Positions 24,947-33,577 of a stretch of 64,000 nucleotides of DNA are shown here, piece by piece. A model generated the notes under the pieces. It saw only the letters and a list, made by a program, of their open reading frames with translations. It did no database searches and had not been told where the DNA came from. A program made the position numbers and the translations under genes. This DNA comes from Brucella grignonensis. Lineage in GTDB: Bacteria > Pseudomonadota > Alphaproteobacteria > Rhizobiales > Rhizobiaceae. The stretch lies in assembly GCF_002252505.1 (NCBI RefSeq), contig NZ_NNRL01000164.1, positions 1 through 64,000 of the forward strand. The letters are read 5' to 3'. Within the stretch, counting starts at the first letter, position 1. Each line of letters opens with the position of its first letter.

Positions 24947-25962
24947 ACCAAACCGCTGGCAGCCACAAAACTGTCCGGGTCTTTGTCGTTGTCCCGCCAC
25001 GCACGCTTTTGCTTGATGTGGCGGGACCGATAGAGGTTTTGCGTAAGGCCAATCTTGAGCAGAGCGATGTGCAGTTTGAGGTGACGTTTATCGGGCCTTC
25101 CGAGACTGCACACAGCTCAATTGGCCTCATGATCGCCAATATCGAGCCTTTGCCAGAAAGCCTGCCGGATGATGCGATGGTCATTATCTCTGGTTCTGCT
25201 GATATTCCCTTGGGCGGTGTCGGCAATAGCGGCGAAGAGGATGATGCTCTCGAAGCGCAGATTGTGAGCTGGATGCGGCGCGTTATCCGTCCCGGCATCA
25301 GGTTGGTTTCAATCTGTTCGGGAGCACTTCTGGCGGCACGCGCAGGCCTGCTTGATGGTTATGATTGTACAACCCATCATATGGCCATTGAAGAGTTGAA
25401 TCGATTGGCGCCGACATCACGTGTGCTGCAAAATCGATTGTTTGTGGAAGATCGGGATCGATTGACAAGTGCGGGTATCACCGCGGGCATCGATCTCATG
25501 CTGCATATCGTTGCCGAAATTGCCGGGCACGCTTTGGCGCTATCGATTGCGCGGTATCTGGTCGTCTACTTGCGTCGCAGCGGGGGAGACCCGCAGCTTT
25601 CGCCGTGGCTGGAAGGGCGCAATCATATGCATCCGGTGGTGCATCGTGCACAGGATGCCATTGCGGAAAATCCGGCAGCCAGCTGGTCGGTGGAACAGCT
25701 GGCGGACATCAGTGGTGCAAGCCCGCGCAATCTCTCAAGACTGTTTAATGAGCACGCACATATGAGCGTGACGGACTATGCCAATCGGCTAAAGGTTAGT
25801 CTGGCGCGCGAGATGCTTCTGAATTCGACACTGGATATAGAAAATATCGCCGAGCGGGCTGGTTTTGCTTCTGCGCGGCAGTTTCGCAGGGTCTGGGAGC
25901 GGATTTATGATGCCCCACCAAGTCGAATACGAATGGTTGGAGCTGGTATCGATACTTATTGA
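24943..25962 (+). CDS. GlxA-type transcription regulator (DJ-1/PfpI domain plus AraC HTH)
   Basis: The protein has 339 aa. The N-terminal DJ-1/PfpI domain (about 10-195) has the nucleophile-elbow cysteine Cys125 in LVSICSGALLAARAG, but these regulators are generally not enzymes. The C-terminal AraC DNA-binding region (about 235-335) includes VEQLADISGASPRNLSRLF and IAERAGFASARQFRRVW. Relatives control catabolism of small nitrogen compounds. It is translationally coupled to the isochorismatase-like hydrolase and overlaps the convergent 88-aa gene by 7 bp. Confidence 0.9.
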   Translation: MNQTAGSHKTVRVFVVVPPRTLLLDVAGPIEVLRKANLEQSDVQFEVTFIGPSETAHSSIGLMIANIEPLPESLPDDAMVIISGSADIPLGGVGNSGEEDDALEAQIVSWMRRVIRPGIRLVSICSGALLAARAGLLDGYDCTTHHMAIEELNRLAPTSRVLQNRLFVEDRDRLTSAGITAGIDLMLHIVAEIAGHALALSIARYLVVYLRRSGGDPQLSPWLEGRNHMHPVVHRAQDAIAENPAASWSVEQLADISGASPRNLSRLFNEHAHMSVTDYANRLKVSLAREMLLNSTLDIENIAERAGFASARQFRRVWERIYDAPPSRIRMVGAGIDTY

Positions 25963-26222
25963 AGAATGCGTTCGGGCAGGAAAGTTCCTGCGATGATCTG
26001 CTCGCGCATTTTCTCGATGAGGTCGAGAGCGCTGTCTTCGCCTGCAGAACGCATAAGTTCAGTCAAAGCTGTGGTGAAAGCTGCTTCCGCAAGAATTTCG
26101 GGCTCAATCCCTTCGGAAATGCCATCCGCCCAGGCCTCGTTCTGGTACTCAATCGCCACAAGCTTCTTTTCGCGGGCGATCATCTCGTCCAGATCGGCTG
26201 GCATATGTTCCATCAATTTCAT
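25956..26222 (-). CDS. Conserved hypothetical protein, 88 aa
   Basis: The frame encodes an acidic, helical, soluble protein starting MKLMEHMPADLDEMIAREKK. I recognise no domain. It has no signal or membrane segment. Its start is preceded on the minus strand by a purine-rich stretch (GCCGGGATG). It ends by overlapping the convergent GlxA gene by 7 bp. Composition and codon use look like the neighbouring real genes; function unknown. Confidence 0.6.
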   Translation of the reverse strand: MKLMEHMPADLDEMIAREKKLVAIEYQNEAWADGISEGIEPEILAEAAFTTALTELMRSAGEDSALDLIEKMREQIIAGTFLPERILQ

Positions 26223-26377
26223 CCCGGCTTGCGCCCTTCTTGCTGCATCAGCTGATTTCTCACCACTGGGAGCACAATCACCTGCAGCCTGACTGTCACG
26301 TTTAAGACAGTGTTAACAGATTAAAGCGGATTTGAATGAGGCAATTTCTGCCCATCCGCACAAGACTGAATAATTGG

Positions 26378-26806
26378 TTAATTCCCATAGCGCGAGATGA
26401 GCTCGTTCGACAAGCTTTCTCCCTCTTTCATGTAGCGATCAATCGCCGCAAGGGCCGAGGGCGTGCAGCGGACATAATTGTCGCTGAAAGCACGATATCC
26501 ATGATTGAAACTGGAAACGAGCAGCAACCGCTCGGCTTCATCGGGCTTTTCAGCCGCAATGATAGCATCCATTCGCTCGCGCCATTCGTTGCTGGTCTCT
26601 CCGCAAAGGTTACGCAGATAGTGAAGTGAACCGAGCACTTCCGCAATTCTCAGCATTTTGCCTTCATAGGGGGCATCCTGCGCAGAAAGGGCCGGGGGCA
26701 GAATGCCCAGCCAGAATACTATCACCAATATGGAAAGCCGCTTTCCCTGCAATATTCGCCCCTCTGAATGAAACAAATTCCTGAATGAGAAACAGGGCCA
26801 CTTCAA
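26378..26806 (-). CDS. TIGR02301-family secreted protein
   Basis: The protein has 142 aa. A signal peptide lies around residues 22-42 (hydrophobic LSILVIVFWLGILPPALSA, then QD). The mature part carries LGSLHYLRNLC, ERMDAIIAAE and GYRAFSDNYVRCTPSA, which I associate with the TIGR02301 family restricted to Rhizobiales, with two Cys that may pair in the periplasm. No function is known. Its ATG overlaps the stop of the NUDIX gene (ATGA), so it is translated from that mRNA. Confidence 0.75.
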   Translation of the reverse strand: MKWPCFSFRNLFHSEGRILQGKRLSILVIVFWLGILPPALSAQDAPYEGKMLRIAEVLGSLHYLRNLCGETSNEWRERMDAIIAAEKPDEAERLLLVSSFNHGYRAFSDNYVRCTPSALAAIDRYMKEGESLSNELISRYGN

Positions 26807-27261
26807 GGCGATACGGAATGCGCGCCCGAAGCATCCTCGATTTCAACCACAGCGCGCGCCACATCCAGTGTGCTGTCCGTGACATTGGCGCTCGCCATTT
26901 CCTCAATGGTCAACCAATGGATTGCCGCAGCGTCGTCGCCCGCCTGTTCAATGCCTGAAACATCAAGGGCACGATAAACGGAAAGAAAGTAGCTCTTCGC
27001 ATAGGCTTTGCCTTCGAGTGCCAGATCAACCGTGATGACGTGGCTGAGCGAGCCCGCATCGAGTGCAGTTTCTTCTTTCAGCTCACGAATCGCTGCTTCC
27101 TCAGGTGTTTCACCGGCTTCAATGCTGCCTCCGGGGAAGGCGAGCCAACCCTTCCATGGCTCCTTGCCGCGCTCGACCAGCAAAAAGCGGCCATCACGAC
27201 GGCAGATGAGAGAGACGCCGTGGATTTGAAGAGGGGCGGGGATGACGGGAACTGTAACCAT
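26803..27261 (-). CDS. NUDIX hydrolase
   Basis: The protein has 152 aa from the Met at 27261. The frame is open almost 100 codons further, but that part has no domain and would overlap the divergent SRAP gene. The Nudix box GGSIEAGETPEEAAIRELKEE (about 40-60) matches GX5EX7REUXEEXGU. A preceding LLVERGKEPWKGWLAFPGG resembles ADP-ribose and MutT-like branches. It hydrolyses a nucleoside diphosphate linked to another moiety; the exact substrate is open. No strong ribosome site is visible. Confidence 0.85.
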   Translation of the reverse strand: MVTVPVIPAPLQIHGVSLICRRDGRFLLVERGKEPWKGWLAFPGGSIEAGETPEEAAIRELKEETALDAGSLSHVITVDLALEGKAYAKSYFLSVYRALDVSGIEQAGDDAAAIHWLTIEEMASANVTDSTLDVARAVVEIEDASGAHSVSP

Positions 27262-27344
27262 ATGCAAGCTATGATCCGGTCGACCTGCTTTGGCAACAGC
27301 AAACCCCACTTGACCATTCCAACAAAAGCCTGAACATGACTGCC

Positions 27345-28124
27345 ATGTGTGGACGTTTTTCTCTGACTGCCAGCCGCGAAGAAGTTGAAGCATTGCTTGG
27401 TGCAATGATCGAGGAGGATTTTCCTCCCCGTTACAATATCGCGCCGACCCAGCCGATACTCTCCATTCTGGCTGGTGAAACCCCGCCGCCAGGGAGCAAT
27501 CGGCCTGACCGGATCGGCATGCTGGTTCGTTGGGGATTTGTGCCGTCATGGGTCAAAGATCCGAATGACTGGAATCTGGTTTTCAACATTCGCTCTGAAA
27601 CTGCGGCAGAAAAGAACTCGTTCCGGGCGGCGTTAAATCATCGGCGTGCTTTGATTCCTGCTTCTGGTTTTTATGAATGGCGGCGCGAGGGAAAGAACAA
27701 GGCACAGGCCTATTGGATCAGACCGCGCAACGGCGGGATTGTCGCTTTTGGTGCGCTGGTCGAAACCTGGAGCAGCTCAGACGGCTCGCAAATCGATACA
27801 GCGGGCATTTTGACGACAAGCGCCAACGGGCTACTGCGTCCTATTCACGAACGTATGCCGGTCGTGGTGAAGCCAGAAGATTTCAGGCGTTGGCTTAACT
27901 GCAAGACCTTGCTTCCGAAAGACGTGGCGGACATCATGCGCCCGGTTCAGAATGACTTCTTTGAAGCCATTCCAGTGTCGGATAAAGTCAACAAAGTCGC
28001 CAACACTTCACCCGATTTGCAGACAAGAGTGGAAGAAAGCTTGACGGCGGAACAATCTCTGCCAAAAAGAAAGAAGAAGCCTGATCCGGAAGAGGACTCA
28101 GGCGACCAGCTTTCAATGTTCTGA
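27345..28124 (+). CDS. SRAP/HMCES-family abasic-site protein (YedK-like)
   Basis: The protein has 259 aa. SRAP proteins form a thiazolidine crosslink with abasic sites in single-stranded DNA through the N-terminal cysteine. The ATG at 27345 is chosen, not the one three codons earlier, because only it makes the essential Cys residue 2 after Met removal (MCGRFSLT). Other family residues are visible: the Asn in YNIAPTQ, Glu in ASGFYEWRR, and His in HERMPVV. The C-terminal 35 residues are a basic-acidic tail ending QLSMF. Some bacterial relatives lie in SOS regulons; no LexA site was seen here. Confidence 0.92.
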   Translation: MCGRFSLTASREEVEALLGAMIEEDFPPRYNIAPTQPILSILAGETPPPGSNRPDRIGMLVRWGFVPSWVKDPNDWNLVFNIRSETAAEKNSFRAALNHRRALIPASGFYEWRREGKNKAQAYWIRPRNGGIVAFGALVETWSSSDGSQIDTAGILTTSANGLLRPIHERMPVVVKPEDFRRWLNCKTLLPKDVADIMRPVQNDFFEAIPVSDKVNKVANTSPDLQTRVEESLTAEQSLPKRKKKPDPEEDSGDQLSMF

Positions 28125-28130
28125 TCACTT

Positions 28131-28233
28131 ACAGCGGCTCCAGTTACGACTGAATAGTTGAAGCCGCTGTAGCTATTTGTTCTTACGCATTATCTCACGC
28201 AAAATCACTTCGCACTTTTGCTGGAAATGCTAT
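28131..28233 (-). repeat. Hairpin plus palindromic repeat, copy 6
   Basis: ACAGCGGCTCCA (28131-28142) pairs imperfectly with TTGAAGCCGCTGT (28158-28170). Directly after it comes a minus-oriented repeat copy, with GCATTTCCAGCAAAAGTGCG at its right end (28212-28231). The upstream extension of the next ORF falls inside this repeat and is not coding. Confidence 0.7.
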
Positions 28234-28251
28234 AATCTCAGGAAAATTCCC

Positions 28252-28866
28252 GTGTTTTCAGCAGCTTTTTCAGGCTTTTTTCTTGGTGCGTCGCTCATCA
28301 TCGCTATTGGCGCGCAAAACGCGTTCATCCTGCGACAGGGATTGTTGCGGCAGCACGTCTTTATTCTGTGTCTGATTTGCGCACTTTCTGACGCTGTTCT
28401 GATCGCGGCTGGTGTTGCAGGTCTCGGCACGCTGATTGCACAATCACCAAAGCTGATTTCGTTCGTTACGCTTGCAGGCGCGGCATTCCTGTTCTGGTAT
28501 GCGTCCGTCGCGTTTCGGCGCGCGTTTCATCCGGAAGCAATGCAGGTAAGATCGAACGGCAGTGTCAGTCTGAAAGCAGCAATTGCAACCTGTCTGGCGC
28601 TGACTTTCCTCAATCCGCATGTCTATCTCGACACGGTGGTCTTATTGGGCAGCCTTTCTGCCCGCTATGAAGGTTCTGCCCGCGCCGCTTATGGTGCAGG
28701 CGCGGTGATCGCATCATTTGTCTGGTTTTTCTCGCTGGGCTATGGCGCGCGTCTGTTGCAGCCCATCTTTGCGAAGCCAGCCGCCTGGCGTGTGCTCGAT
28801 TGCATCATCGGGGTTGTGATGGCGCTGATCGGCATCAGCCTTCTAGTCAGATTCTTTAATAGCTAG
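28252..28866 (+). CDS. LysE/ArgO-family amino-acid exporter
   Basis: The protein has 204 aa and six predicted membrane helices, a size typical for the LysE/ArgO branch of the LysE superfamily. FFLGASLIIAIGAQNAFILRQG near the N terminus and LTFLNPHVYLDTVVLLGS in the middle are its signatures. It probably exports arginine and/or lysine (or toxic analogues such as canavanine). Translation most likely starts at GTG 28252, which has AGGA 9 nt upstream; earlier in-frame codons lie in a palindromic repeat. An ArgP-type regulator is not adjacent. Confidence 0.85.
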   Translation: MFSAAFSGFFLGASLIIAIGAQNAFILRQGLLRQHVFILCLICALSDAVLIAAGVAGLGTLIAQSPKLISFVTLAGAAFLFWYASVAFRRAFHPEAMQVRSNGSVSLKAAIATCLALTFLNPHVYLDTVVLLGSLSARYEGSARAAYGAGAVIASFVWFFSLGYGARLLQPIFAKPAAWRVLDCIIGVVMALIGISLLVRFFNS

Positions 28867-28938
28867 TGGTCCGATTCCGACATTTGGATTCCGCAGTTAC
28901 AAGCACCGAACAAATGTCGGAATCGCGAAGACCACTAG
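28863..28938. repeat. MITE-like hairpin bounded by CTAGTGGT
   Basis: CTAGTGGT (28863-28870) and ACCACTAG (28931-28938) are the ends. Inner arms CGATTCCGACATTTG and CAAATGTCGGAATCG pair as well, interrupted by small bulges, around a ~20-nt loop. The left end overlaps the exporter stop codon (TAG 28864-28866). Confidence 0.75.
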
Positions 28939-28950
28939 CAACTTTATGAA

Positions 28951-29030
28951 TCTAGTGGATTTTTCGAATTTGACGTTTGAAACGGCATTCATATCGGTCG
29001 GGATTCAAACGTCAAATTCAATCCACTAGA
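28951..29030. repeat. MITE-like hairpin bounded by TCTAGTGGAT
   Basis: TCTAGTGGAT (28951-28960) and ATCCACTAGA (29021-29030) are perfect terminal inverted repeats. Inner arms GAATTTGACGTTTGAA and TTCAAACGTCAAATTC are also complementary. It is related to the adjacent 28863 hairpin through the CTAGTGG ends but otherwise has a different core. Confidence 0.75.
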
Positions 29031-29173
29031 ATCGAGCGGCGCTTATTGTCGTTACGGGCTTCGCCTTTGCGGTTCTTCTTGCTCATCAGTGCTGCAAGAA
29101 GCACGGCGGGGCCGATTTCGCGATATTGGTCAATCAGCTTGTCTTGTCGTGGTTGCGGTTCACTTTTAGGCAT
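29018..29173 (-). CDS. Small basic protein, 51 aa
   Basis: The ATG on the minus strand at 29173 has an AGAGGA ribosome site 8 nt upstream. The product begins MPKSEPQPRQDKLIDQYREI and continues GPAVLLAALMSKKNRKGEAR with a Lys/Arg-rich end. Predicted to be one short amphipathic helix and a basic tail, cytoplasmic. I do not recognise a family. The final residues (ILVD) and the stop codon come from the arm of the MITE-like hairpin at 28951-29030, so the original C terminus may have been different. Too short for routine ORF cut-offs. Confidence 0.6.
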   Translation of the reverse strand: MPKSEPQPRQDKLIDQYREIGPAVLLAALMSKKNRKGEARNDNKRRSILVD

Positions 29174-29622
29174 TGGTTCATTCCTCTTCCAATTACACTC
29201 ACTATTTTGTGATTGATTTAGACGGAATGAAGGCTGTTTGGAGCCGGTTTTGGGGAATTCCGGTTAACCGTTGTGAAGGTTTGATACGGTTGCTGAAATG
29301 CCACAGTGTTTTAACCATCCGTAAACCAAACTCTCTATTTGCATGTATTCGTTACAGTAAACCGGGCGTCAAACTTTTACCGGAAATGCTTTATTTCACT
29401 CGAACTTTTCCAAAAGCTCTTGACGGGGATTAGGTCGAGAGAGATAAGTAATGTCATGAAAACGCCGACCACGATCATTTGTACTGGTTCGATTATTATT
29501 GGCTAGCAGCTTGCTGGCCCGGCCGTTTTCGTCTCCCCTACCATAAAACAGGATGATAACGCCCCGGCCAGTCGGCTGCGGTCCTTCGTGCCCGTATTTT
29601 CAGGTCCTTTTGGGGAAATAAA
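29174..29622 (+). other. Intergenic region upstream of cysS; no gene seen
   Basis: This holds no ORF with a ribosome site and recognisable sequence. A decayed fragment resembling the palindromic repeat family (ACCGGAAATGCTTT at about 29380) and one promoter-like pair are the only features. There is no T-box-like structure that I could recognise. Confidence 0.5.
29420..29448 (+). promoter_or_regulatory. Candidate promoter upstream of cysS
   Basis: TTGACG and GATAAG are separated by 17 bp. The first hexamer fits five, the second four positions of the sigma-70 consensus. The leader to the cysS ATG would be about 165-170 nt. Confidence 0.4.
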
Positions 29623-31140
29623 ATGGCTGATGCGCCGCAACTACGTCTGTACAATACCGCCACCCGCACGAAAGAGGACTTTGTCCCCATCGATGCGAAC
29701 AATGTGCGCATGTATGTCTGCGGACCAACCGTTTATGATTTCGCCCATATCGGCAATGCACGCCCAGTCATCGTCTTCGATGTGCTGTTCCGTTTGCTGC
29801 GTCATGTCTATGGCGCACAGAAGGTCACCTATGCGCGCAACATCACCGACGTTGACGATAAGATCAACGCACGTGCCGCCAGCGAATATCCTGATCTTCC
29901 ACTCAATGAAGCAATCCGCCGGGTGACAGAGGGTACAAACAACCAGTTTCAGGCAGATATCAAGGCACTGGCAAATCTCGAACCGTCCAGTCAGCCGCGT
30001 GCGACTGAGCATCTCGATGACATGCGCGATATCATTGAAAAGTTGGTTGAGCGCGGTGTCGCCTATGTTGCCGATGAGCATGTATTGTTCTCGCCATCCT
30101 CGATGAATACGCTGGGCGGCGCACGTTATGGTGCGCTCTCGCACCGTCCTTTTGATGAAATGTTGGCTGGCGCTCGCGTTGATGTCGCATCTTACAAGCG
30201 CGACGAGATGGATTTCGTACTCTGGAAGCCATCGCGCAATGGTGAACCCGGCTGGCCATCGCCTGCGGGCATTCAAACGCTTGGCCGTCCCGGCTGGCAC
30301 ATTGAATGCTCGGCCATGTCTATGGCCAAGCTGCTGTCACCTTTTGGTGGCGGTCTGAAGTGCGACGATCCTTATAAGAACCAGTTCGACATTCATGGCG
30401 GCGGCATCGATCTTGTATTTCCGCATCATGAAAATGAGCTTGCACAATCATGCTGCGCGTTTGGCACCGAGCGGATGGCCAGCATCTGGATGCATAATGG
30501 CTTCCTGCAGGTCGAAGGGCAGAAGATGTCGAAATCGCTCGGCAATTTCATCACCATTCGAGACGTGCTGAATGATGGTCTGCCGCAGCTTGGCGCATGG
30601 GATGACAAGGGTGCGCGCGATCGCTGGGTTGGTCTGGCTGCTCGTCTTTCAATGCTGCAAACGCATTATCGTGAACCGATTAACTGGACGGCACAGCGCT
30701 TGGCAGAATCTGCCGAAGAACTGCATCGCTGGTATGGTTTGCTGCGTGATGCCGGTTTTACTGCTCCGCCTGTGCTCTCAGTGGTTGGTGAGGTGGCGGA
30801 AGCTCTGTCAGACGATCTGAACACTTGGACAGCAATCACGGCGCTGCGCAAAGCATTCAAAGCCAAGGACGTTGCAGCTTTAGGTGAAGGCATGGCGCTG
30901 TTGGGCCTACTCGAACCTTATTTTGTGACGGCGCAGGACGTTCCGGTCTTTGCAAAGGCCGATGTTGATACGGCCGCAATTGAAGCATTGATTGCTGAGC
31001 GTCTGCGTGTGATCGCCGACAAGAACTGGGCCGAAGCTGATCGCATCCGTGATGACCTGCTGGCACAGGGCGTGCAGTTGAAGGATGGCAAGGACCCTGC
31101 CACCGGCGAGCGCATCACGACCTGGGATGTGGTAAGCTAG
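29623..31140 (+). CDS. cysS: Cysteinyl-tRNA synthetase
   Basis: The protein has 505 aa, a class Ia aminoacyl-tRNA synthetase. The HIGH box is FAHIGNARP after the zinc-ligand CGPTVYD, and the KMSKS box is [28 protein letters not shown] contains the zinc-binding His/Glu residues that discriminate cysteine from serine, with Cys in HIECSAMS. The C-terminal helical domain ends normally. The ATG follows GGGGAAATAAA at a good distance. A GFA-type gene follows 27 bp later. Confidence 0.98.
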   Translation: MADAPQLRLYNTATRTKEDFVPIDANNVRMYVCGPTVYDFAHIGNARPVIVFDVLFRLLRHVYGAQKVTYARNITDVDDKINARAASEYPDLPLNEAIRRVTEGTNNQFQADIKALANLEPSSQPRATEHLDDMRDIIEKLVERGVAYVADEHVLFSPSSMNTLGGARYGALSHRPFDEMLAGARVDVASYKRDEMDFVLWKPSRNGEPGWPSPAGIQTLGRPGWHIECSAMSMAKLLSPFGGGLKCDDPYKNQFDIHGGGIDLVFPHHENELAQSCCAFGTERMASIWMHNGFLQVEGQKMSKSLGNFITIRDVLNDGLPQLGAWDDKGARDRWVGLAARLSMLQTHYREPINWTAQRLAESAEELHRWYGLLRDAGFTAPPVLSVVGEVAEALSDDLNTWTAITALRKAFKAKDVAALGEGMALLGLLEPYFVTAQDVPVFAKADVDTAAIEALIAERLRVIADKNWAEADRIRDDLLAQGVQLKDGKDPATGERITTWDVVS

Positions 31141-31167
31141 AGGCCTTTTAGTTGGAGGGAGGATGCC

Positions 31168-31638
31168 ATGACGCTTGATAACAAGCCGCTTTATAGCGGG
31201 GGATGCCAGTGTGGCGCGGTGCGCTTTCGTGTGGAAGGTGCGCTCGGTTCCGCTTCGATCTGTCATTGCCGCATGTGCCAGAAGGCATTTGGCAATTTCT
31301 ATGCACCGCTGGTCTCGGTGGGGGAAGCGAACCTCACATGGACCCGCGATGAGCCAAAGCGTTTCCAGTCATCCAATCACGTCAAGCGTGGGTTCTGTCC
31401 CCAGTGCGGAACCCCGCTCACCTACGAGGCGCCGGATGGTATTGCCCTTTCTATCGGTGCTTTCGATGCACCGGAGGAGATCGAGCCGATCGTTCAATGG
31501 GGCGTTGAGGTCAAGCTGCCTTATGTCGACAGCCTCGCAGAATTACCCGGTTACGAAACGGAACGCGATCCGGAAAGTATCGAGTTTGTGAGAACCATGG
31601 TGTCTTACCAGCACCCCGACCACGACACTGAAAACTAA
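31168..31638 (+). CDS. GFA-family (glutathione-dependent formaldehyde-activating enzyme-like) protein
   Basis: The protein has 156 aa. Two zinc sites are visible: CQCGAVRF near residue 13 with CHCRMCQ near 33, and CPQCGTPL near 77. This is the CENP-V/GFA fold. Most members annotated this way have no shown formaldehyde activity, so I leave the reaction open. GGAGGGA stands 7 nt before the start. It ends 46 bp before the duplicated cimA leader. Confidence 0.88.
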   Translation: MTLDNKPLYSGGCQCGAVRFRVEGALGSASICHCRMCQKAFGNFYAPLVSVGEANLTWTRDEPKRFQSSNHVKRGFCPQCGTPLTYEAPDGIALSIGAFDAPEEIEPIVQWGVEVKLPYVDSLAELPGYETERDPESIEFVRTMVSYQHPDHDTEN

Positions 31639-31684
31639 AAAGCCATAAATTATCACGGCTTATACCCACCGACAGGCAGGCAAA

Positions 31685-31834
31685 ATGGCACGCGAACGCA
31701 TCTATATCTACGACACAACTTTGCGGGATGGGCAGCAAACGCATACCGCCCGCCCGCAGCCGCGTAGCGTGCGAGGACGGGCAAAGCTGAAAACGGGAAT
31801 TGGTTGTCCGGTCTCTATGGCGGGGGATGAGTGA
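31685..31834 (+). pseudogene. Truncated duplicate of the cimA 5' end (49-codon frame)
   Basis: From the ATG at 31685 the first 19 codons repeat those of cimA (MARERIYIYDTTLRDGQQT against MTRERIYIYDTTLRDGQQT). The nucleotide copies differ at five of about 57 bases, four of them silent third positions. The frame then continues into unrelated, GC-rich sequence for 30 codons and ends with TGA 31832-31834, whose A is the first base of the cimA ATG. It can be read as a broken first copy or as a leader ORF coupled to cimA. No strong ribosome site precedes it. Confidence 0.7.
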
Positions 31835-33447
31835 TGACACGCGAACGCATCTATATCTACGACACAACTTTGCGGGACGGACAACAAACTCCCGGCGTTG
31901 ATTTCTCTGTCGAAGACAAAAAAGCGATTGTCATTCTGCTCGAAGAACTGGGCGTTGACTATGTCGAGGGTGGGTATCCAGGGGCGAACCCGACCGATAC
32001 CGCTTTCTTCAAGAAGCGACAGACTTCCCGCGCCAAGTTTGCGGCTTTCGGTATGACCAAGCGTGCTGGCGTTTCTGCCTCCAACGATCCGGGTCTGACG
32101 GCCCTCCTGCAAGCTTCAAGCGATGCGGTCTGTTTCGTTGCCAAAAGCTGGGACTATCATGTGCGAATCGCGCTCGGCTGTACCAACGAGGAAAATCTGG
32201 AATCGATTACAGCCTCGGTCACGGCTGTTCGCATGGCAGGGCGTGAAGCTCTCGTCGATTGCGAGCATTTCTTCGACGGCTACAAGGCCAATCCTGAATA
32301 TGCGTTGGCCTGTGCAAAGGCCGCCTATGAAGCAGGTGCGCGTTGGGTCGTTCTTTGCGATACCAATGGTGGCACGCAGCCATCGGAAGTTGCTGATATC
32401 ATTGCTGTGGTTAAAACTGTCGTTCCAGGCGAAAGCCTTGGCATTCATGCCCACAATGACACCGAACAGGCAGTTGCTGTCTCTCTCGCCGCAATCGATG
32501 CCGGTGTACGACATGTACAGGGAACACTCAACGGTATCGGCGAGCGTTGCGGTAATGCCAATCTTGTCTCGCTGATTCCGACGCTGGCACTGAAGCCCTA
32601 TTGGTCGGAACGGTTTGAGCTGGGCGTCAAGCCGGATGCCTTGAAGGCCATTACGCGCATTTCGCGTGCCTTTGATGATATCTTGAACCGCGCGCCGACA
32701 GAGCAGGCTCCGTACACCGGTACGTCTGCCTTTGCCACCAAAGCGGGTATTCACGCTTCTGCGTTGCTCAAAGACCCGCAGACCTATGAACATGTTCCGC
32801 CTGAAACCGTCGGGAACCGCCGCCGCGTTATGGTGTCTGATCAGGGTGGCAAGTCGAATTTCATTGCAGAACTGGAGCGTCGTGGCATCCGCGTCGCCAA
32901 GGATGATGTGCGGCTTGATACGTTGATCGCGCTGGTCAAGGAGCGTGAAGCGGAAGGCTATGCCTATGAAGGCGCTGATGCGAGCTTTGAACTCCTGGCA
33001 CGCAGCATGCTCAACCCGCAGCCACAATTCTTCAAGGTCGATTCTTTCCGCTGTCTCGTGGAACGACGGTTCGACGCCAATGGCATGTTGAAAACCGTAT
33101 CGGAAGCCGTAGTGAAGGTCGAAGTCGACGGTGAAATGCATATGTCGGTTGCCGAAGGCCATGGTCCCGTCAATGCACTCGACATTGCACTGCGCAAAGA
33201 CTTAGGTCGCTATCAGGATGAGATCGAAGATCTTGAACTGGTCGATTTCAAGGTGCGTATCCTCAATGGCGGTACGGCGGCTATCACCCGCGTTCTGATC
33301 GAATCCGGTGACGCAACAGGGGCTCGCTGGCGCACTGTTGGCGTTTCCGACAACATCATCGATGCTTCATTTCAGGCATTGATGGATTCGGTCAATTACA
33401 AGCTGATGAAGAACCGTTCTCTCGCCGGTCTGGTGGCAGCTGAATAA
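31834..33447 (+). CDS. cimA: (R)-citramalate synthase (LeuA-like)
   Basis: The protein has 537 aa, of the DRE-TIM metallolyase family. It condenses acetyl-CoA with pyruvate to citramalate, a threonine-independent entry into isoleucine synthesis. The metal and catalytic motif YDTTLRDGQQTPGVDFS is at the N terminus. GIHAHNDTEQAVA contains the metal-binding HxH-type histidines, and GTLNGIGERCGNANL is the family glycine-rich segment. The C-terminal LeuA dimer/regulatory domain (about 395-520) suggests feedback control by isoleucine. The ATG lies after GGGGGATGAG and overlaps the TGA of the duplicated leader by one base. Confidence 0.95.
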   Translation: MTRERIYIYDTTLRDGQQTPGVDFSVEDKKAIVILLEELGVDYVEGGYPGANPTDTAFFKKRQTSRAKFAAFGMTKRAGVSASNDPGLTALLQASSDAVCFVAKSWDYHVRIALGCTNEENLESITASVTAVRMAGREALVDCEHFFDGYKANPEYALACAKAAYEAGARWVVLCDTNGGTQPSEVADIIAVVKTVVPGESLGIHAHNDTEQAVAVSLAAIDAGVRHVQGTLNGIGERCGNANLVSLIPTLALKPYWSERFELGVKPDALKAITRISRAFDDILNRAPTEQAPYTGTSAFATKAGIHASALLKDPQTYEHVPPETVGNRRRVMVSDQGGKSNFIAELERRGIRVAKDDVRLDTLIALVKEREAEGYAYEGADASFELLARSMLNPQPQFFKVDSFRCLVERRFDANGMLKTVSEAVVKVEVDGEMHMSVAEGHGPVNALDIALRKDLGRYQDEIEDLELVDFKVRILNGGTAAITRVLIESGDATGARWRTVGVSDNIIDASFQALMDSVNYKLMKNRSLAGLVAAE

Positions 33448-33577
33448 GCCGCTTCTTTCACGAAGATTGATGCGTTGATCAGTTTAATTGAATAGATTTT
33501 ATGGGTTGATCGGCGCATAGCAGTCTGACCAGCTTGAAATAGCCCGTTGCTTTTTCGAGACTGTATTCAATGCGGAG

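Noticed and set aside
32116-33162. A 348-codon minus-strand frame opposite cimA
   Set aside because: It is a shadow of cimA; sequence is low in recognisable motifs and has no start signal.
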